Shown here piece after piece: positions 1 to 9,050 of a stretch of 12,831 nt of DNA. Origin of the DNA: Deltaproteobacteria bacterium. GTDB lineage: Bacteria; UBA10199; SBBF01. The notes under the pieces were generated by a model. It was not told where the DNA came from, did no database searches, and saw only the letters and a program-made list of their open reading frames with translations. The translations under genes and the position numbers were made by a program. Each line of letters begins with the position of its first letter. Position 1 is the stretch's first letter. The stretch covers positions 1 to 12,831 of the forward strand of contig JACQOY010000155.1 in the NCBI GenBank assembly GCA_016207765.1, read 5' to 3'.

Positions 1-1
1 G

Positions 2-553
2 TCACCTGGAAACGGCGAGGTTAATGGAACCCTGTCAAGCGGGTCGACCGATTCGACGGGCTCGGATGAAAGCGGGGAAGTAAATGATATTCATTTCACC
101 GAGGTAGTCACCGATCCCCAACAGGACTGGAGCGATACGACAGGCGGCGATGCAATCGCCTTTGATTCCATTGTTGGAACCGGTACGGTTGGGACGACGG
201 ATGAATGGATCGAGATCAAAAATGGGCGCGATGAAACAGTGGACCTGACCCTCTGGCGGCTTGAAATGCTCGATGGAACCGATGCCGCCGAACTGTTTTC
301 ATCATCATCGGCCTCTTTTGTCTTCTTCGACGGAGGGGATATCAACAATTTCCAGCCGGACGAATTTCTGGTGATCGGGAATCCGTCGGGCGATCTGAAA
401 AACGAGGTCACCCTCCAGTTATTTGACGGGAGCGATTTCCTGGTGGACGAACTGGTCATCGACGACGCCAACGCCTCCGGCATCTCTGACGAATCTTATC
501 AATTAACGGATGACGGAAATTGGGGAATGGGAGAGGCGACTGTTGGATTTTAA
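2..553 (+). CDS. Lamin-tail-domain (LTD) protein, C-terminal part, 5' end outside window
   Basis: The frame is open from base 2 to the TAA at 551-553 and gives 183 residues, so the start lies upstream. The first ~28 residues are a Gly/Ser/Thr/Asp-rich low-complexity linker. Then comes a beta-rich segment starting IHFTEVVTDPQQDW, with DEWIEIKN, VDLTLWRLEM and PDEFLVIGN. The D/NEWIE-N pattern, the 'L-x-W' strand and the 'xPxEfLVI' strand are hallmarks of the bacterial lamin-tail domain, an Ig-like fold found on secreted or surface proteins, often attached to nucleases or adhesins. What the missing N-terminal part does cannot be told. The protein stops abruptly after NWGMGEATVGF. Related LTD proteins often continue with a Pro/Gly-rich tail, and the next recognisable sequence, a toxin fragment, begins only about 40 bp later, so this 3' end may be a rearrangement junction. 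LTD assignment is fairly secure; the function is unknown. Confidence 0.7.
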   Translation, partial: SPGNGEVNGTLSSGSTDSTGSDESGEVNDIHFTEVVTDPQQDWSDTTGGDAIAFDSIVGTGTVGTTDEWIEIKNGRDETVDLTLWRLEMLDGTDAAELFSSSSASFVFFDGGDINNFQPDEFLVIGNPSGDLKNEVTLQLFDGSDFLVDELVIDDANASGISDESYQLTDDGNWGMGEATVGF

Positions 554-592
554 AATTGTTCTTGATTTTTTGTAGTTTATACGCTACTATTT

Positions 593-763
593 GAACTGAA
601 GATTGATTATGGTCCTGGCTATCGGGTTTATTTTGGAAGGGATGGTCAACAACTGATTGTCCTGCTTTTCGGCGGGAATAAACAAAAGCAATATGGTGAC
701 ATCAAAAAGGCTCAAGAATATTGGAGTGACTATGTACAGGCAAGACGGTACACCTTTGACTGA
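593..763 (+). pseudogene. HigB-type toxin (RelE/ParE superfamily) fragment, N-terminal half missing
   Basis: Reading the frame that ends at TGA 761-763 gives ELKIDYGPGYRVYF followed by an LIVLLFGGNKQKQ strand and IKKAQEYWSDY. This is the characteristic C-terminal half of the HigB/RelE-like 'addiction module killer protein' family (GPGYRVYF, a hydrophobic strand, LxGGxKxxQ, then a helix with A-x-x-Y-W). The family is normally about 95-105 residues; only ~56 are left. The N-terminal helices are absent: upstream the frame gives a non-matching FFVVYTLL stretch and hits a stop at 563-565. There is no ATG, GTG or TTG in frame before the homology. It should therefore make no functional toxin. It sits directly before and overlaps the antitoxin gene, the usual toxin-first order for HigBA. 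The truncation point lies near 590, about 40 bp after the LTD gene's stop codon. Confidence 0.75.
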
Positions 764-1052
764 AAGCTATCGTGATTGGCTCATCGAGTCACTCAAGGAT
801 CCTAAGGAAGCCGCGGGCTATCTGACTGCTTGTCTGGAAGACGGCGATCCCGACGTATTTTTACTTGCCCTGCGCGATGTTGCTGAAGCTTTTGGAGGAA
901 TTGCTAAATTATCAAAAAAGACAAGACTCAACCGTGAAAACCTCTATCGAATGTTGTCCAAAAGAGGCAATCCGGAACTTTACAGCCTCGATAAGCTTCT
1001 CCATGCTCTGGGCTTTTGTCTCTCTGTTCAAGTCAGCAAAAAAGCGGCCTGA
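732..1052 (+). CDS. HigA-type antitoxin (addiction module antidote, HTH protein)
   Basis: About 106 residues from the ATG at 732, the usual size for this antitoxin family. Family features in order: LTESYRDWLIESLKDPKEAAGYL at the N-terminus, the acidic LEDGDPDVFLLALRDVAEA segment, then a helix-turn-helix region with GGIAKLSKKT, RLNRENLYRMLSKRGNPEL and a closing LLHALGFCLSV strand. Such proteins bind and neutralise a HigB toxin and repress their own operon through the HTH. The frame is open further upstream to TTG 657 and ATG 693. ATG 732 is preferred because GGAG lies five bases upstream (723-726) and because the upstream residues are just the toxin gene read in another frame. The gene overlaps the toxin fragment by 32 bp. 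With the toxin truncated it is an orphan antitoxin; it looks intact, with no frameshift, so it may persist as a regulator or as an anti-addiction gene. Confidence 0.8.
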   Translation: MYRQDGTPLTESYRDWLIESLKDPKEAAGYLTACLEDGDPDVFLLALRDVAEAFGGIAKLSKKTRLNRENLYRMLSKRGNPELYSLDKLLHALGFCLSVQVSKKAA

Positions 1053-1066
1053 CGAAGATAAGCGGT

Positions 1067-1098
1067 AATAACTAACCTGTGGTTTTTAAGTAGTTATT
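1067..1098. repeat. AT-rich inverted repeat after the antitoxin gene
   Basis: AATAACTA at 1067-1074 and its exact reverse complement TAGTTATT at 1091-1098 flank a 16-nt loop. It begins 14 bp after the antitoxin stop codon. It could be a weak 3'-end hairpin or an operator; the low GC content and lack of a T-tract on a strong stem argue against a standard terminator. The same gap also has a 6-bp direct repeat, CCTAGC, at 1100-1105 and about 23 bp later. Confidence 0.3.
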
Positions 1099-1144
1099 TG
1101 CCTAGCCTCCCCGCGCGAAAATTCCTAGCAACTTTTATTACCAG

Positions 1145-2803
1145 ATGCCGATAATAAAGGTCATGGGATCTTGCACGATCAATGGACAGATAGTTACGGA
1201 AGTGAACGTCCAACTTTTCCTGCGGATTCTCGCCGATTCCAAAATCGGCAACAACGGGGACAACGATTTCACGACCCAGGAATTACGGAGCTTCTTTACC
1301 CATCAGGCGGGGCTACCCTCCACTTCTTCCCTCGTGGAGCATACTAAAGTCGGGTTCATCTGCGTGGAAGACGCTTATGCTTACATCAAAAACCGCCATC
1401 CCGACGTCCTTGAAGGGATTGGCTATGATGTGGACGACACACTTTCGCCGGAGGTCCCCGATTCCCTCTCCATCACCCAGACCTTAGTCGGTGAAAACGG
1501 GGATACCTTTTATCTTTTCACGCCCTTTCATCCCGGCTCGCTTTCCTACATGATCGATGAAAACAACACCATCGTCGGAACCTACAAAGACGGGTTCTCT
1601 TCCCTTTATCTAACCGATTATCTAACCGAGAACCAAGAACGGACATGGCGCATCAACGACATCCCGGAGATCCGAATCCCCCTCCCCCCCGTTCCCGAAA
1701 TTCCTTTGGAGCCCATGGTCGGAGTCCACAACTCACACGGACCCGTCGCCCAGACCCATGCCGCCCTGAGTTTCTGGGCCGTCACGCCCTTTCCGCTTTC
1801 CAACTTGGTCCTGATCATCAACGGACGTGAAGTGGAATACCAAAGCAGGGGCACTGACGCGACGGATGCTCCCAAAGCGTCTATCAGTTCCTCTTCCGTG
1901 GGCATGTCGATGCCTCTGCATACCTTCCAAACCGGGGGACGCTTCAGGCCGGGTCCCCAAAGAGTCACCCTACTGGCGGAGGACGTGTTAGGCAGGACCG
2001 TGTCCATGACCTCCATAATCCACGTCGCCGTCTGGAAGGCGGGCGTAACCGAAATCGTCACCTTCAGCACCCACCCGACTACGGGGGAGGAATCGGCTCT
2101 CGCCGCGGATTTGACCGCACGGGTGGAAGATTTCAATACGGGGCATGAAATTGACCTGAGGCGCGTCTACTTCTACAGAGGCTTGGGCGATGTCAACGTC
2201 CCGAACCCCGACAGCATGGTCGTCCATCTGTCGTACGACGAGGAACACGGCATTTCACCCAGTTTCGACGCCGCTTTCAGCCACGAGGTCGAAGGCCACA
2301 TGGGATGGCCTTCCTTGTCCCTGGAAGACGCACGACGGCTCGATGAAATCTATGGGGAACTCGTTTTCCTGACCAAGTCAGGCACGCGCGAGATGCAGAT
2401 CGACTATGCCGGGTTTAAGACTCCCATCTCCTTGGTCCCGTTCTTCAGTTCTTCCCCCTCACCGACCATCCAAGCCATCCACGGCATGGCCGGAAGTCAG
2501 AACCAAGCTTACCCTTACGAAGAATCGGGTATAGGATACTTCAAGGAAAGCCTCTACCTCTTCGATACACCCGACTGGGACATCTCCACGCAAGGGCACC
2601 CATGGATCTCGTCTTACGAAATGCATGCCAGCGTCTATTGCATCATCCGGTCGGGAAAGAAGGAAGATCTCTTGGCCGCGCTCAATCAAAACCTTTCCGG
2701 ACGTGCACTTGAACTGACTTTGGAAGTCGTCGAAATCGTTGAAAGGGACGTGAAAAAAGTGGAAGGGCGTTTGGTAGCAACCGCCCCGTCAGGACAACGA
2801 TAA
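1145..2803 (+). CDS. Unknown protein with beta-sandwich and HExxGH metallopeptidase-like regions
   Basis: 552 residues, not assigned to a named family. No signal peptide or membrane segment is visible. Residues ~31-51 contain NNGDNDFTTQELRSFF, resembling the second half of an EF-hand loop but lacking the first Asp. A Pro-rich linker (~176-190) is followed by a beta-rich stretch (~190-298) ending VTLLAEDVLGRTVSM, typical of an Ig-like fold. The C-terminal half has HEVEGH (H380, E381, H385), matching the HExxGH form known from the M49 (dipeptidyl-peptidase III) metallopeptidases rather than the common HExxH, and a later YEMHASV segment (E492) that could carry a third metal ligand. Overall it does not resemble DPP III. 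ATG 1145 is the first start after an in-frame stop at 1103-1105; no good ribosome binding site is seen. Codons favour C endings more than in the housekeeping genes, and the gene stands alone beside a broken toxin, suggesting acquisition. Enzymatic activity is a guess. Confidence 0.65.
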   Translation: MPIIKVMGSCTINGQIVTEVNVQLFLRILADSKIGNNGDNDFTTQELRSFFTHQAGLPSTSSLVEHTKVGFICVEDAYAYIKNRHPDVLEGIGYDVDDTLSPEVPDSLSITQTLVGENGDTFYLFTPFHPGSLSYMIDENNTIVGTYKDGFSSLYLTDYLTENQERTWRINDIPEIRIPLPPVPEIPLEPMVGVHNSHGPVAQTHAALSFWAVTPFPLSNLVLIINGREVEYQSRGTDATDAPKASISSSSVGMSMPLHTFQTGGRFRPGPQRVTLLAEDVLGRTVSMTSIIHVAVWKAGVTEIVTFSTHPTTGEESALAADLTARVEDFNTGHEIDLRRVYFYRGLGDVNVPNPDSMVVHLSYDEEHGISPSFDAAFSHEVEGHMGWPSLSLEDARRLDEIYGELVFLTKSGTREMQIDYAGFKTPISLVPFFSSSPSPTIQAIHGMAGSQNQAYPYEESGIGYFKESLYLFDTPDWDISTQGHPWISSYEMHASVYCIIRSGKKEDLLAALNQNLSGRALELTLEVVEIVERDVKKVEGRLVATAPSGQR

Positions 2804-2848
2804 ACCAAGGATATAGAAAACCACTATAACCATCTGTAGCTGACATTG

Positions 2849-2863
2849 TAGCCAAGGGGGCTA
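2849..2863. repeat. Short hairpin downstream of the unknown gene
   Basis: TAGCC (2849-2853) and GGCTA (2859-2863) can pair across a 5-nt loop, about 45 bp past the stop at 2803. No T-tract follows. It might help end or stabilise the upstream transcript, but it is short enough to be chance. Confidence 0.2.
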
Positions 2864-2881
2864 GTCTGTCGGCGCATCTAC

Positions 2882-2909
2882 TTGACTTAAATACGCCATG
2901 TGTTAAAGC
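2882..2909 (+). promoter_or_regulatory. Possible sigma70-type promoter for the aminotransferase-serA-purA set
   Basis: TTGACT at 2882-2887 is close to a consensus -35 box. TAAAGC at 2904-2909, after a 16-bp spacer, is a poor -10 box. It lies about 50 bp before the ATG at 2960, in the only AT-rich gap before this gene set. Placement is sensible, but the weak -10 keeps confidence low. Confidence 0.25.
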
Positions 2910-2959
2910 TTCCGCGTTTTGTTTTTCCCGCATCAATTTTTCAACATAAGGAAATCGTT

Positions 2960-4093
2960 ATGAAATACCGCCTCTATGCCCCCGGACCGACTCCCGTTCC
3001 CGAGGAAGTCTTGACCGAAATGGCCAAGCCGATCTGGCATCATCGGACCCCTGCGTTTGAGAAGGTGATTGCGGAGGTTCGCGAGGGGTTGAAATGGCTG
3101 TTTCAGACCAAAGAAGAGGTTATCATTTTTGCCGCCAGCGGTTCCGGCGCCATGGAGGCCTCGATTGTCAATACGTTTTCATCGGGCGATCGGGCGCTTG
3201 TTGTGGACGGCGGAAAATTCGGCGAACGGTGGTGGAAAATCTGCAAGGCCTATGGGATTGAACATGACATTATCAAGGTTGAATGGGGTCATGCGGTCAG
3301 CCCGACGGAGATCGAAAAGCGGTTGAAAGAAAAGGAATACCGCGGCGTATTTCTCCAGGCCTCCGAAACATCCACCGGCGTGGCCCACCCCGTCAAAGAA
3401 ATTGCCCAGATCGTCAAAAAATTCGACAAAACATTGCTGGTGGTCGACGGCATCACCGCCGTCGGCGTGTTCCCCCTCCCGATGGACGAATGGGGCATCG
3501 ATATTCTGGTTTCCGGATCGCAGAAGGCGCTCCAGCTTCCGCCGGGGCTTGCCTTTGCGGCCGTCAGTCAAAAGGCATGGGCTTTTGTCGAAAAAAGCAA
3601 TCTCCCGAAGTTTTATTTCAACTTCAAGACCGAAAAGAAAAATCTTGAGGCCAACACCACCGCGTGGACCCCGGCGGTTTCCCTGATTCAGGGTTTGCGT
3701 GTTGTCTTAAAGAACATGAAGGCAGATGGATTGGAAAAAACATTTGCCCGCCACGACAGAATGGCGCGGATGATCCGTGAGGCGGCTCTTGCCATCGGCC
3801 TTAAACTTTTTGCCCCGGAGACCCCCTCCAATGCAATTACTGCTGTCTGGGGGCCGGAAGGGATGGATGCCGGAAAGATCGTCAAATATCTGCGTGATGA
3901 CCTGAATATGACAATCGCGGGCGGTCAGGAAGCGGCGAAGGGAAAAATCTTCCGCATCGGTCATCTTGGCTATTACGATGAAATGGACATGATCACCGTC
4001 TGGTCCGGCGTCGAAATGGCGTTGATGAAGATGGGCTTCAGATTCGAACACGGCAGGGGCGTTGCCAAAGCGATGGAAATTGTTAATTCGTAG
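2960..4093 (+). CDS. Class V PLP aminotransferase (serine/alanine-glyoxylate or phosphoserine type)
   Basis: 377 residues, the usual size for the alanine-glyoxylate/serine-pyruvate aminotransferase group of fold-type I, class V. It opens with YAPGPTPVPEEVL and HHRTPAFEKV, has the GSGAMEAS phosphate-binding segment, the FLQASETSTGV loop and VVDGITAVGVFP. The PLP lysine is K189 in SGSQKALQLPPG. An arginine near the C-terminus (KIFRIGHLG) fits the carboxylate-binding Arg. ATG 2960 was chosen because AAGGA (2948-2952) lies 7 bases upstream and the family homology begins right there; a GTG at 2900 would add 20 residues unlike the family. It directly precedes serA, and no serC-type gene is seen here. 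In several archaea and bacteria a class V enzyme of this group next to serA acts as phosphoserine aminotransferase (3-phosphohydroxypyruvate + glutamate to phosphoserine); that role is inferred here. Serine-glyoxylate or alanine-glyoxylate transamination remains possible. The stop codon is the TAG of a palindromic element. Confidence 0.88.
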   Translation: MKYRLYAPGPTPVPEEVLTEMAKPIWHHRTPAFEKVIAEVREGLKWLFQTKEEVIIFAASGSGAMEASIVNTFSSGDRALVVDGGKFGERWWKICKAYGIEHDIIKVEWGHAVSPTEIEKRLKEKEYRGVFLQASETSTGVAHPVKEIAQIVKKFDKTLLVVDGITAVGVFPLPMDEWGIDILVSGSQKALQLPPGLAFAAVSQKAWAFVEKSNLPKFYFNFKTEKKNLEANTTAWTPAVSLIQGLRVVLKNMKADGLEKTFARHDRMARMIREAALAIGLKLFAPETPSNAITAVWGPEGMDAGKIVKYLRDDLNMTIAGGQEAAKGKIFRIGHLGYYDEMDMITVWSGVEMALMKMGFRFEHGRGVAKAMEIVNS

Positions 4094-4118
4094 GGGCGAA
4101 CCCCTGTGTTCGCCCATC
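4090..4118. repeat. Palindromic GTAGGGGCG element, copy A
   Basis: Starts with GTAGGGGCG. GGGCGAAC (4094-4101) pairs with GTTCGCCC (4108-4115) around a 6-nt loop; the right end is degenerate (CCCATC where other copies have CCCCTAC or TCCCTAC). The TAG at 4091-4093 is the aminotransferase stop codon, and serA starts 22 bp after the element. The 22-nt core is the inverse of the 9105-9126 hairpin, with a compensatory A-T/G-C exchange. No T-tract follows, so it is not a classical terminator. Confidence 0.8.
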
Positions 4119-4140
4119 AAAAATGGAGTTCAAATTGCCT

Positions 4141-5733
4141 ATGAAAGTTCTCATCTCCGATTCACTCTCCGATGCCGGACTGGCGATCCTTAAAGGCGCC
4201 AAAGGGATCGAGGTCGATTATCAACCGACCGTCCACAAAGACATTGAAAAGCTCAAAAGCGCCATCAAGAATGCCGATGCCATTGTTATCCGCAGTGGAA
4301 CCAAATTGACGGCGGATGTCATCAATTCAGCCGAAAAACTGAAAGTGATCGGCAGGGCCGGCATCGGCGTGGATAACGTGGATGTTCCGGCCGCCAGCAA
4401 GAAGGGAATCATCGTCGAAAATACGCCGGGGGGAAACACCGTCACGACGGCGGAGCACGCCATTTCCATGATGTGCGCGCTTACCCGCCAGATTCCGCAG
4501 GCCACCGCCTCCATCAAGGGGGGCAAATGGGAAAAAAGCAAATTCATGGGGAGCGAACTCTACCAGAAAACTCTGGGTATCATCGGTTGCGGCAATATCG
4601 GAAAAATCGTGGCCGACCGGGCCTTGGGGCTAAAGATGAAGGTGATCTCCTTTGACCCGTTTCTGTCGGAAGAGATTGCCGAAAAAACAGGCGTTAAAAA
4701 GGTGGAAATGGATGAACTGTTGAAAACTTCGGACTATATCACTATCCATGTCCCCAAGAACGAAAAGACCGCAAATCTGATCGATCGAGCCGCCTTCGCC
4801 AGGATGAAAAAGGGGGTCTATCTGATCAACTGCGCCCGTGGCGGCATTGTGAATGAAAAGGATCTGGCGGACGCCATCAACGAAAAAATCGTCGCCGGCG
4901 CGGCGCTTGATGTTTTTGAAAAAGAGCCGGTCGATCCGGCCAATCCTCTCTTGAAACTTGAGCAGGTGATTTGCACACCGCATCTCGGCGCGGCCACGGA
5001 AGAGGCACAGGAAAACGTCGCTCTCGATGTTGCCCGGCAAATTGTTGCTTACCTTGTGGGCGGCACCATCGAAAATGCCGTCAATGTCCCTTCAGTGTCC
5101 GGCGAGGTGATGAAACTGCTTCAGCCCTATCTTTCACTGGCGGAGAAAATCGGGAAGTTGCAGGGGCAAACGGCCGGCGAGGCCCCCGCCGAGGTGGTTA
5201 TCGAATATAGCGGCGAGGTGACGAAGCTTCCCACCGCCCCGATTACGGTTGCCGTTCTGCGGGGGCTTTTGCAACCGATTTTGGAAGATGAGTCGATCAA
5301 CGCGGTGAATGCCCCCTATATCGCCAAAGAGCGGGGGATCAAACTCACCGAATCGAAGATGTCCGACCATGAAGATTTTGCCTCCCTCATCACCGTCACG
5401 CTCAAATTCAAGGGCAAACAGACTCTGGTTGCCGGTACTATTTTCGGAAAAAACCATCCGCGGATTGTTCGGGTGGATGATTATTATCTGGAGGCGGTCC
5501 CGGAGGGAAAAATACTGGTTATCTTAAACCAGGACAAGCCGGGGGTTGTGGGGAATGTGGGCACCTGTCTTGCCAAGAACAAGATCAACATCTCCCGCAT
5601 GCAGTTGGGGTTGGATATTAAAACCGGCAAGGCCACCGCCTTCTATAATGTCGAGGGGGATGTAAACAGCAAGGTTTTGGGTGAGCTTCAAAAATTGCCG
5701 GATATTATTTCAGTCAAACCGGTGGTCCTTTAA
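4141..5733 (+). CDS. serA: D-3-phosphoglycerate dehydrogenase
   Basis: 530 residues from ATG 4141, a typical long-form SerA. It oxidises 3-phosphoglycerate to 3-phosphohydroxypyruvate with NAD, the entry step of serine synthesis in the cytosol. Seen in order: N-terminal substrate domain (MKVLISDSLS), the GRAGIGVDNVD and NTPGGNTVTTAEHA motifs, the Rossmann motif GCGNIG (149-154), catalytic Arg233 in NCARGGIV, the catalytic Glu within DVFEKEP (260-263), and His281 in TPHLGAAT. An allosteric substrate-binding domain follows (~320-445), then a C-terminal ACT domain (~455-530, starting ILVILNQDKPGVVGNVG), which usually carries serine feedback control. ATG 4123 would add six residues (MEFKLP) not typical of the family; GGAG at 4125-4128 lies 12 bases before ATG 4141, a little far but usable. 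purA starts 3 bp after the stop, so the two are surely co-transcribed. The aminotransferase just upstream may catalyse the next step. Confidence 0.96.
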   Translation: MKVLISDSLSDAGLAILKGAKGIEVDYQPTVHKDIEKLKSAIKNADAIVIRSGTKLTADVINSAEKLKVIGRAGIGVDNVDVPAASKKGIIVENTPGGNTVTTAEHAISMMCALTRQIPQATASIKGGKWEKSKFMGSELYQKTLGIIGCGNIGKIVADRALGLKMKVISFDPFLSEEIAEKTGVKKVEMDELLKTSDYITIHVPKNEKTANLIDRAAFARMKKGVYLINCARGGIVNEKDLADAINEKIVAGAALDVFEKEPVDPANPLLKLEQVICTPHLGAATEEAQENVALDVARQIVAYLVGGTIENAVNVPSVSGEVMKLLQPYLSLAEKIGKLQGQTAGEAPAEVVIEYSGEVTKLPTAPITVAVLRGLLQPILEDESINAVNAPYIAKERGIKLTESKMSDHEDFASLITVTLKFKGKQTLVAGTIFGKNHPRIVRVDDYYLEAVPEGKILVILNQDKPGVVGNVGTCLAKNKINISRMQLGLDIKTGKATAFYNVEGDVNSKVLGELQKLPDIISVKPVVL

Positions 5734-7780
<2,047 letters not shown>

Positions 7781-7792
7781 GTGTATTATCTA

Positions 7793-7821
7793 TTGTAAGA
7801 TACGGGGAATTTCCGTATAAA
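7793..7821 (+). promoter_or_regulatory. Candidate alr promoter with an inverted repeat in its spacer
   Basis: TTGTAA (7793-7798) and TATAAA (7816-7821) are separated by exactly 17 bp, a good sigma70-type arrangement. The perfect inverted repeat ATACGG (7800-7805) / CCGTAT (7813-7818) fills the spacer and overlaps the -10 box, where a repressor dimer could block transcription. It lies within 20-45 bp of the divergent hydrolase start, so one protein could control both genes. No start site has been measured. Confidence 0.45.
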
Positions 7822-7877
7822 AGCAAGTATTCTGTATAACCCCGCAAGGGCTTGGGTAGTGAAAATTACGTACGACT

Positions 7878-7903
7878 TGTGGTGTTTCGCCACAGAACGA
7901 AAC
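7878..7903 (+). promoter_or_regulatory. Two mutually exclusive hairpins in the alr leader
   Basis: TGTGG (7878-7882) can pair with CCACA (7890-7894), and GTTTCG (7884-7889) can pair with CGAAAC (7898-7903). The second left arm is the loop of the first stem, and the first right arm is the loop of the second, so both cannot form together. The second stem ends 10 bases before the alr ATG, where no Shine-Dalgarno sequence is visible. This could be a translational switch or a protein-binding site. The stems are only 5-6 bp, so chance is possible. Confidence 0.3.
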
Positions 7904-7913
7904 AGACAAAATA

Positions 7914-9050
7914 ATGTCCCTACAAAACATCCAGTACCGTCCCACCGTGGCTGAAATCGATCTGAATGCGCTTCGTCACAACGTCAAGGAAATTCAAAAG
8001 CGGGTGCCGTCCGGGCGCTCGATCATGGCCATCGTCAAGGCCAATGCCTATGGCCATGGGGCCTCTTTTTGCGTGCGGACGCTGGAGGGGTGTGGAGTCC
8101 GTGATTTCGGCGTGGCCACGCTGGAAGAGGGGATGGAACTTCGCGGCGGCGGTATTCGGGGAAATATTTTTGTTCTCGGTGGACTGCTTACTTCTTCGCT
8201 TGGTGAATTCATCCAGTTTCGCCTGCGCCCGGTTCTCCATCAGGTGGATGAGGTGCGCCGGTTTGCCGCCTGGCTCAAGGAGTCAAACCGTGAATGCCAG
8301 GCCCATATCAAGCTCGATACCGGAATGGGGCGGCTGGGGATTTTTCCGTCAGAAATTGAGGACCTTGTTTCCCTCGTCAAAAACAATCAGTTGCTCAAGG
8401 TCGAGGGATTTTTAACCCATCTGGCCCGGGCCGATGAAGAGGATCTTTCACCCTCCGAGAGGCAGTTCATCCTTTTTCGCGAATTGAGGAGAATTCTGGC
8501 TGAAAAAGGGGTGACTGTTCCCATTTGCCATATCGCCAACTCGGCGGCAATCATCGACAATCGGCTGGATGGATTTGAAATGGTCCGGCCGGGGATCATG
8601 CTCTACGGCGCCTATCCGCATGAGCGGCAGAGAACGATGATTGATCTCAAACCGGTCATGAAACTCAAATCACGAATTATCAGCCTCAAGCGGTTTAAGT
8701 CCGGTTCCCCCATAAGCTACGGTGGAACATTTGTCACCGGGCGGGAAAGTCTGATCGCCGTCCTGCCCATCGGTTATGCCGACGGGTATCCCCGCCTGAT
8801 TTCCAACAAAGGCTCGGTTCTCATTCGCGGGAAGAGGGCGGCCGTTGCGGGGCGCGTTTGCATGGATATGACGATGATCGATGTGACGGATGTTCCGGAG
8901 GCGGCTGTTGGAGACGAGGCGGTCCTGATCGGGTCGCAGGGGGAAGGCCAAATCCGGGCCGAAGAGTTGGCCCAATGGGCCGAGACGATTTCGTATGAAA
9001 TTTTTTGCGGCATCTCCTCGCGGGTGCCGAGGATTTATCTGGGAATGTAG
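7914..9050 (+). CDS. alr: Alanine racemase
   Basis: 378 residues, the usual length. A PLP enzyme that interconverts L- and D-alanine, supplying D-Ala for peptidoglycan. RPTVAEIDLNALRHNV at the start is the family's opening, supporting ATG 7914. The PLP lysine is K42 in AIVKANAYGHG. The N-terminal TIM-barrel includes the LDTGMGRLG and CHIANSAA segments. The C-terminal beta domain holds the catalytic tyrosine Y269 in SYGGTF, and the GYADGYPR and GRVCMDMTMID motifs. No signal peptide, so a cytosolic biosynthetic enzyme. It is the first + strand gene after the divergent spacer and is followed by the mla genes across an 84-bp palindromic element. Its stop codon, TAG 9048-9050, lies inside that element's conserved left end. 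Confidence 0.96.
   Translation: MSLQNIQYRPTVAEIDLNALRHNVKEIQKRVPSGRSIMAIVKANAYGHGASFCVRTLEGCGVRDFGVATLEEGMELRGGGIRGNIFVLGGLLTSSLGEFIQFRLRPVLHQVDEVRRFAAWLKESNRECQAHIKLDTGMGRLGIFPSEIEDLVSLVKNNQLLKVEGFLTHLARADEEDLSPSERQFILFRELRRILAEKGVTVPICHIANSAAIIDNRLDGFEMVRPGIMLYGAYPHERQRTMIDLKPVMKLKSRIISLKRFKSGSPISYGGTFVTGRESLIAVLPIGYADGYPRLISNKGSVLIRGKRAAVAGRVCMDMTMIDVTDVPEAAVGDEAVLIGSQGEGQIRAEELAQWAETISYEIFCGISSRVPRIYLGM

Noticed and set aside
1175..1282. EF-hand calcium site at the N-terminus of the unknown protein
   Set aside because: The loop has Phe at position 8 and Glu at position 12 but Gly at the essential first position, so it is only mentioned as a weak resemblance.
1618..2136. Minus-strand open frame of 172 codons inside the unknown 552-residue gene
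   Set aside because: No domain or ribosome binding site; the plus-strand frame is longer, continuous and has motif-like structure.
4090..4118. Rho-independent terminator between the aminotransferase and serA
   Set aside because: The stem is GC-rich, but no T-tract follows and the same structure recurs at other loci, once inside a coding region, so it is better described as a repeat element.
7915..7922. GTCCCTAC at the alr start as a remnant of the repeat's right arm
   Set aside because: It matches the last 8 bases of copy C, but no partner left arm is found upstream; eight bases alone are not enough.
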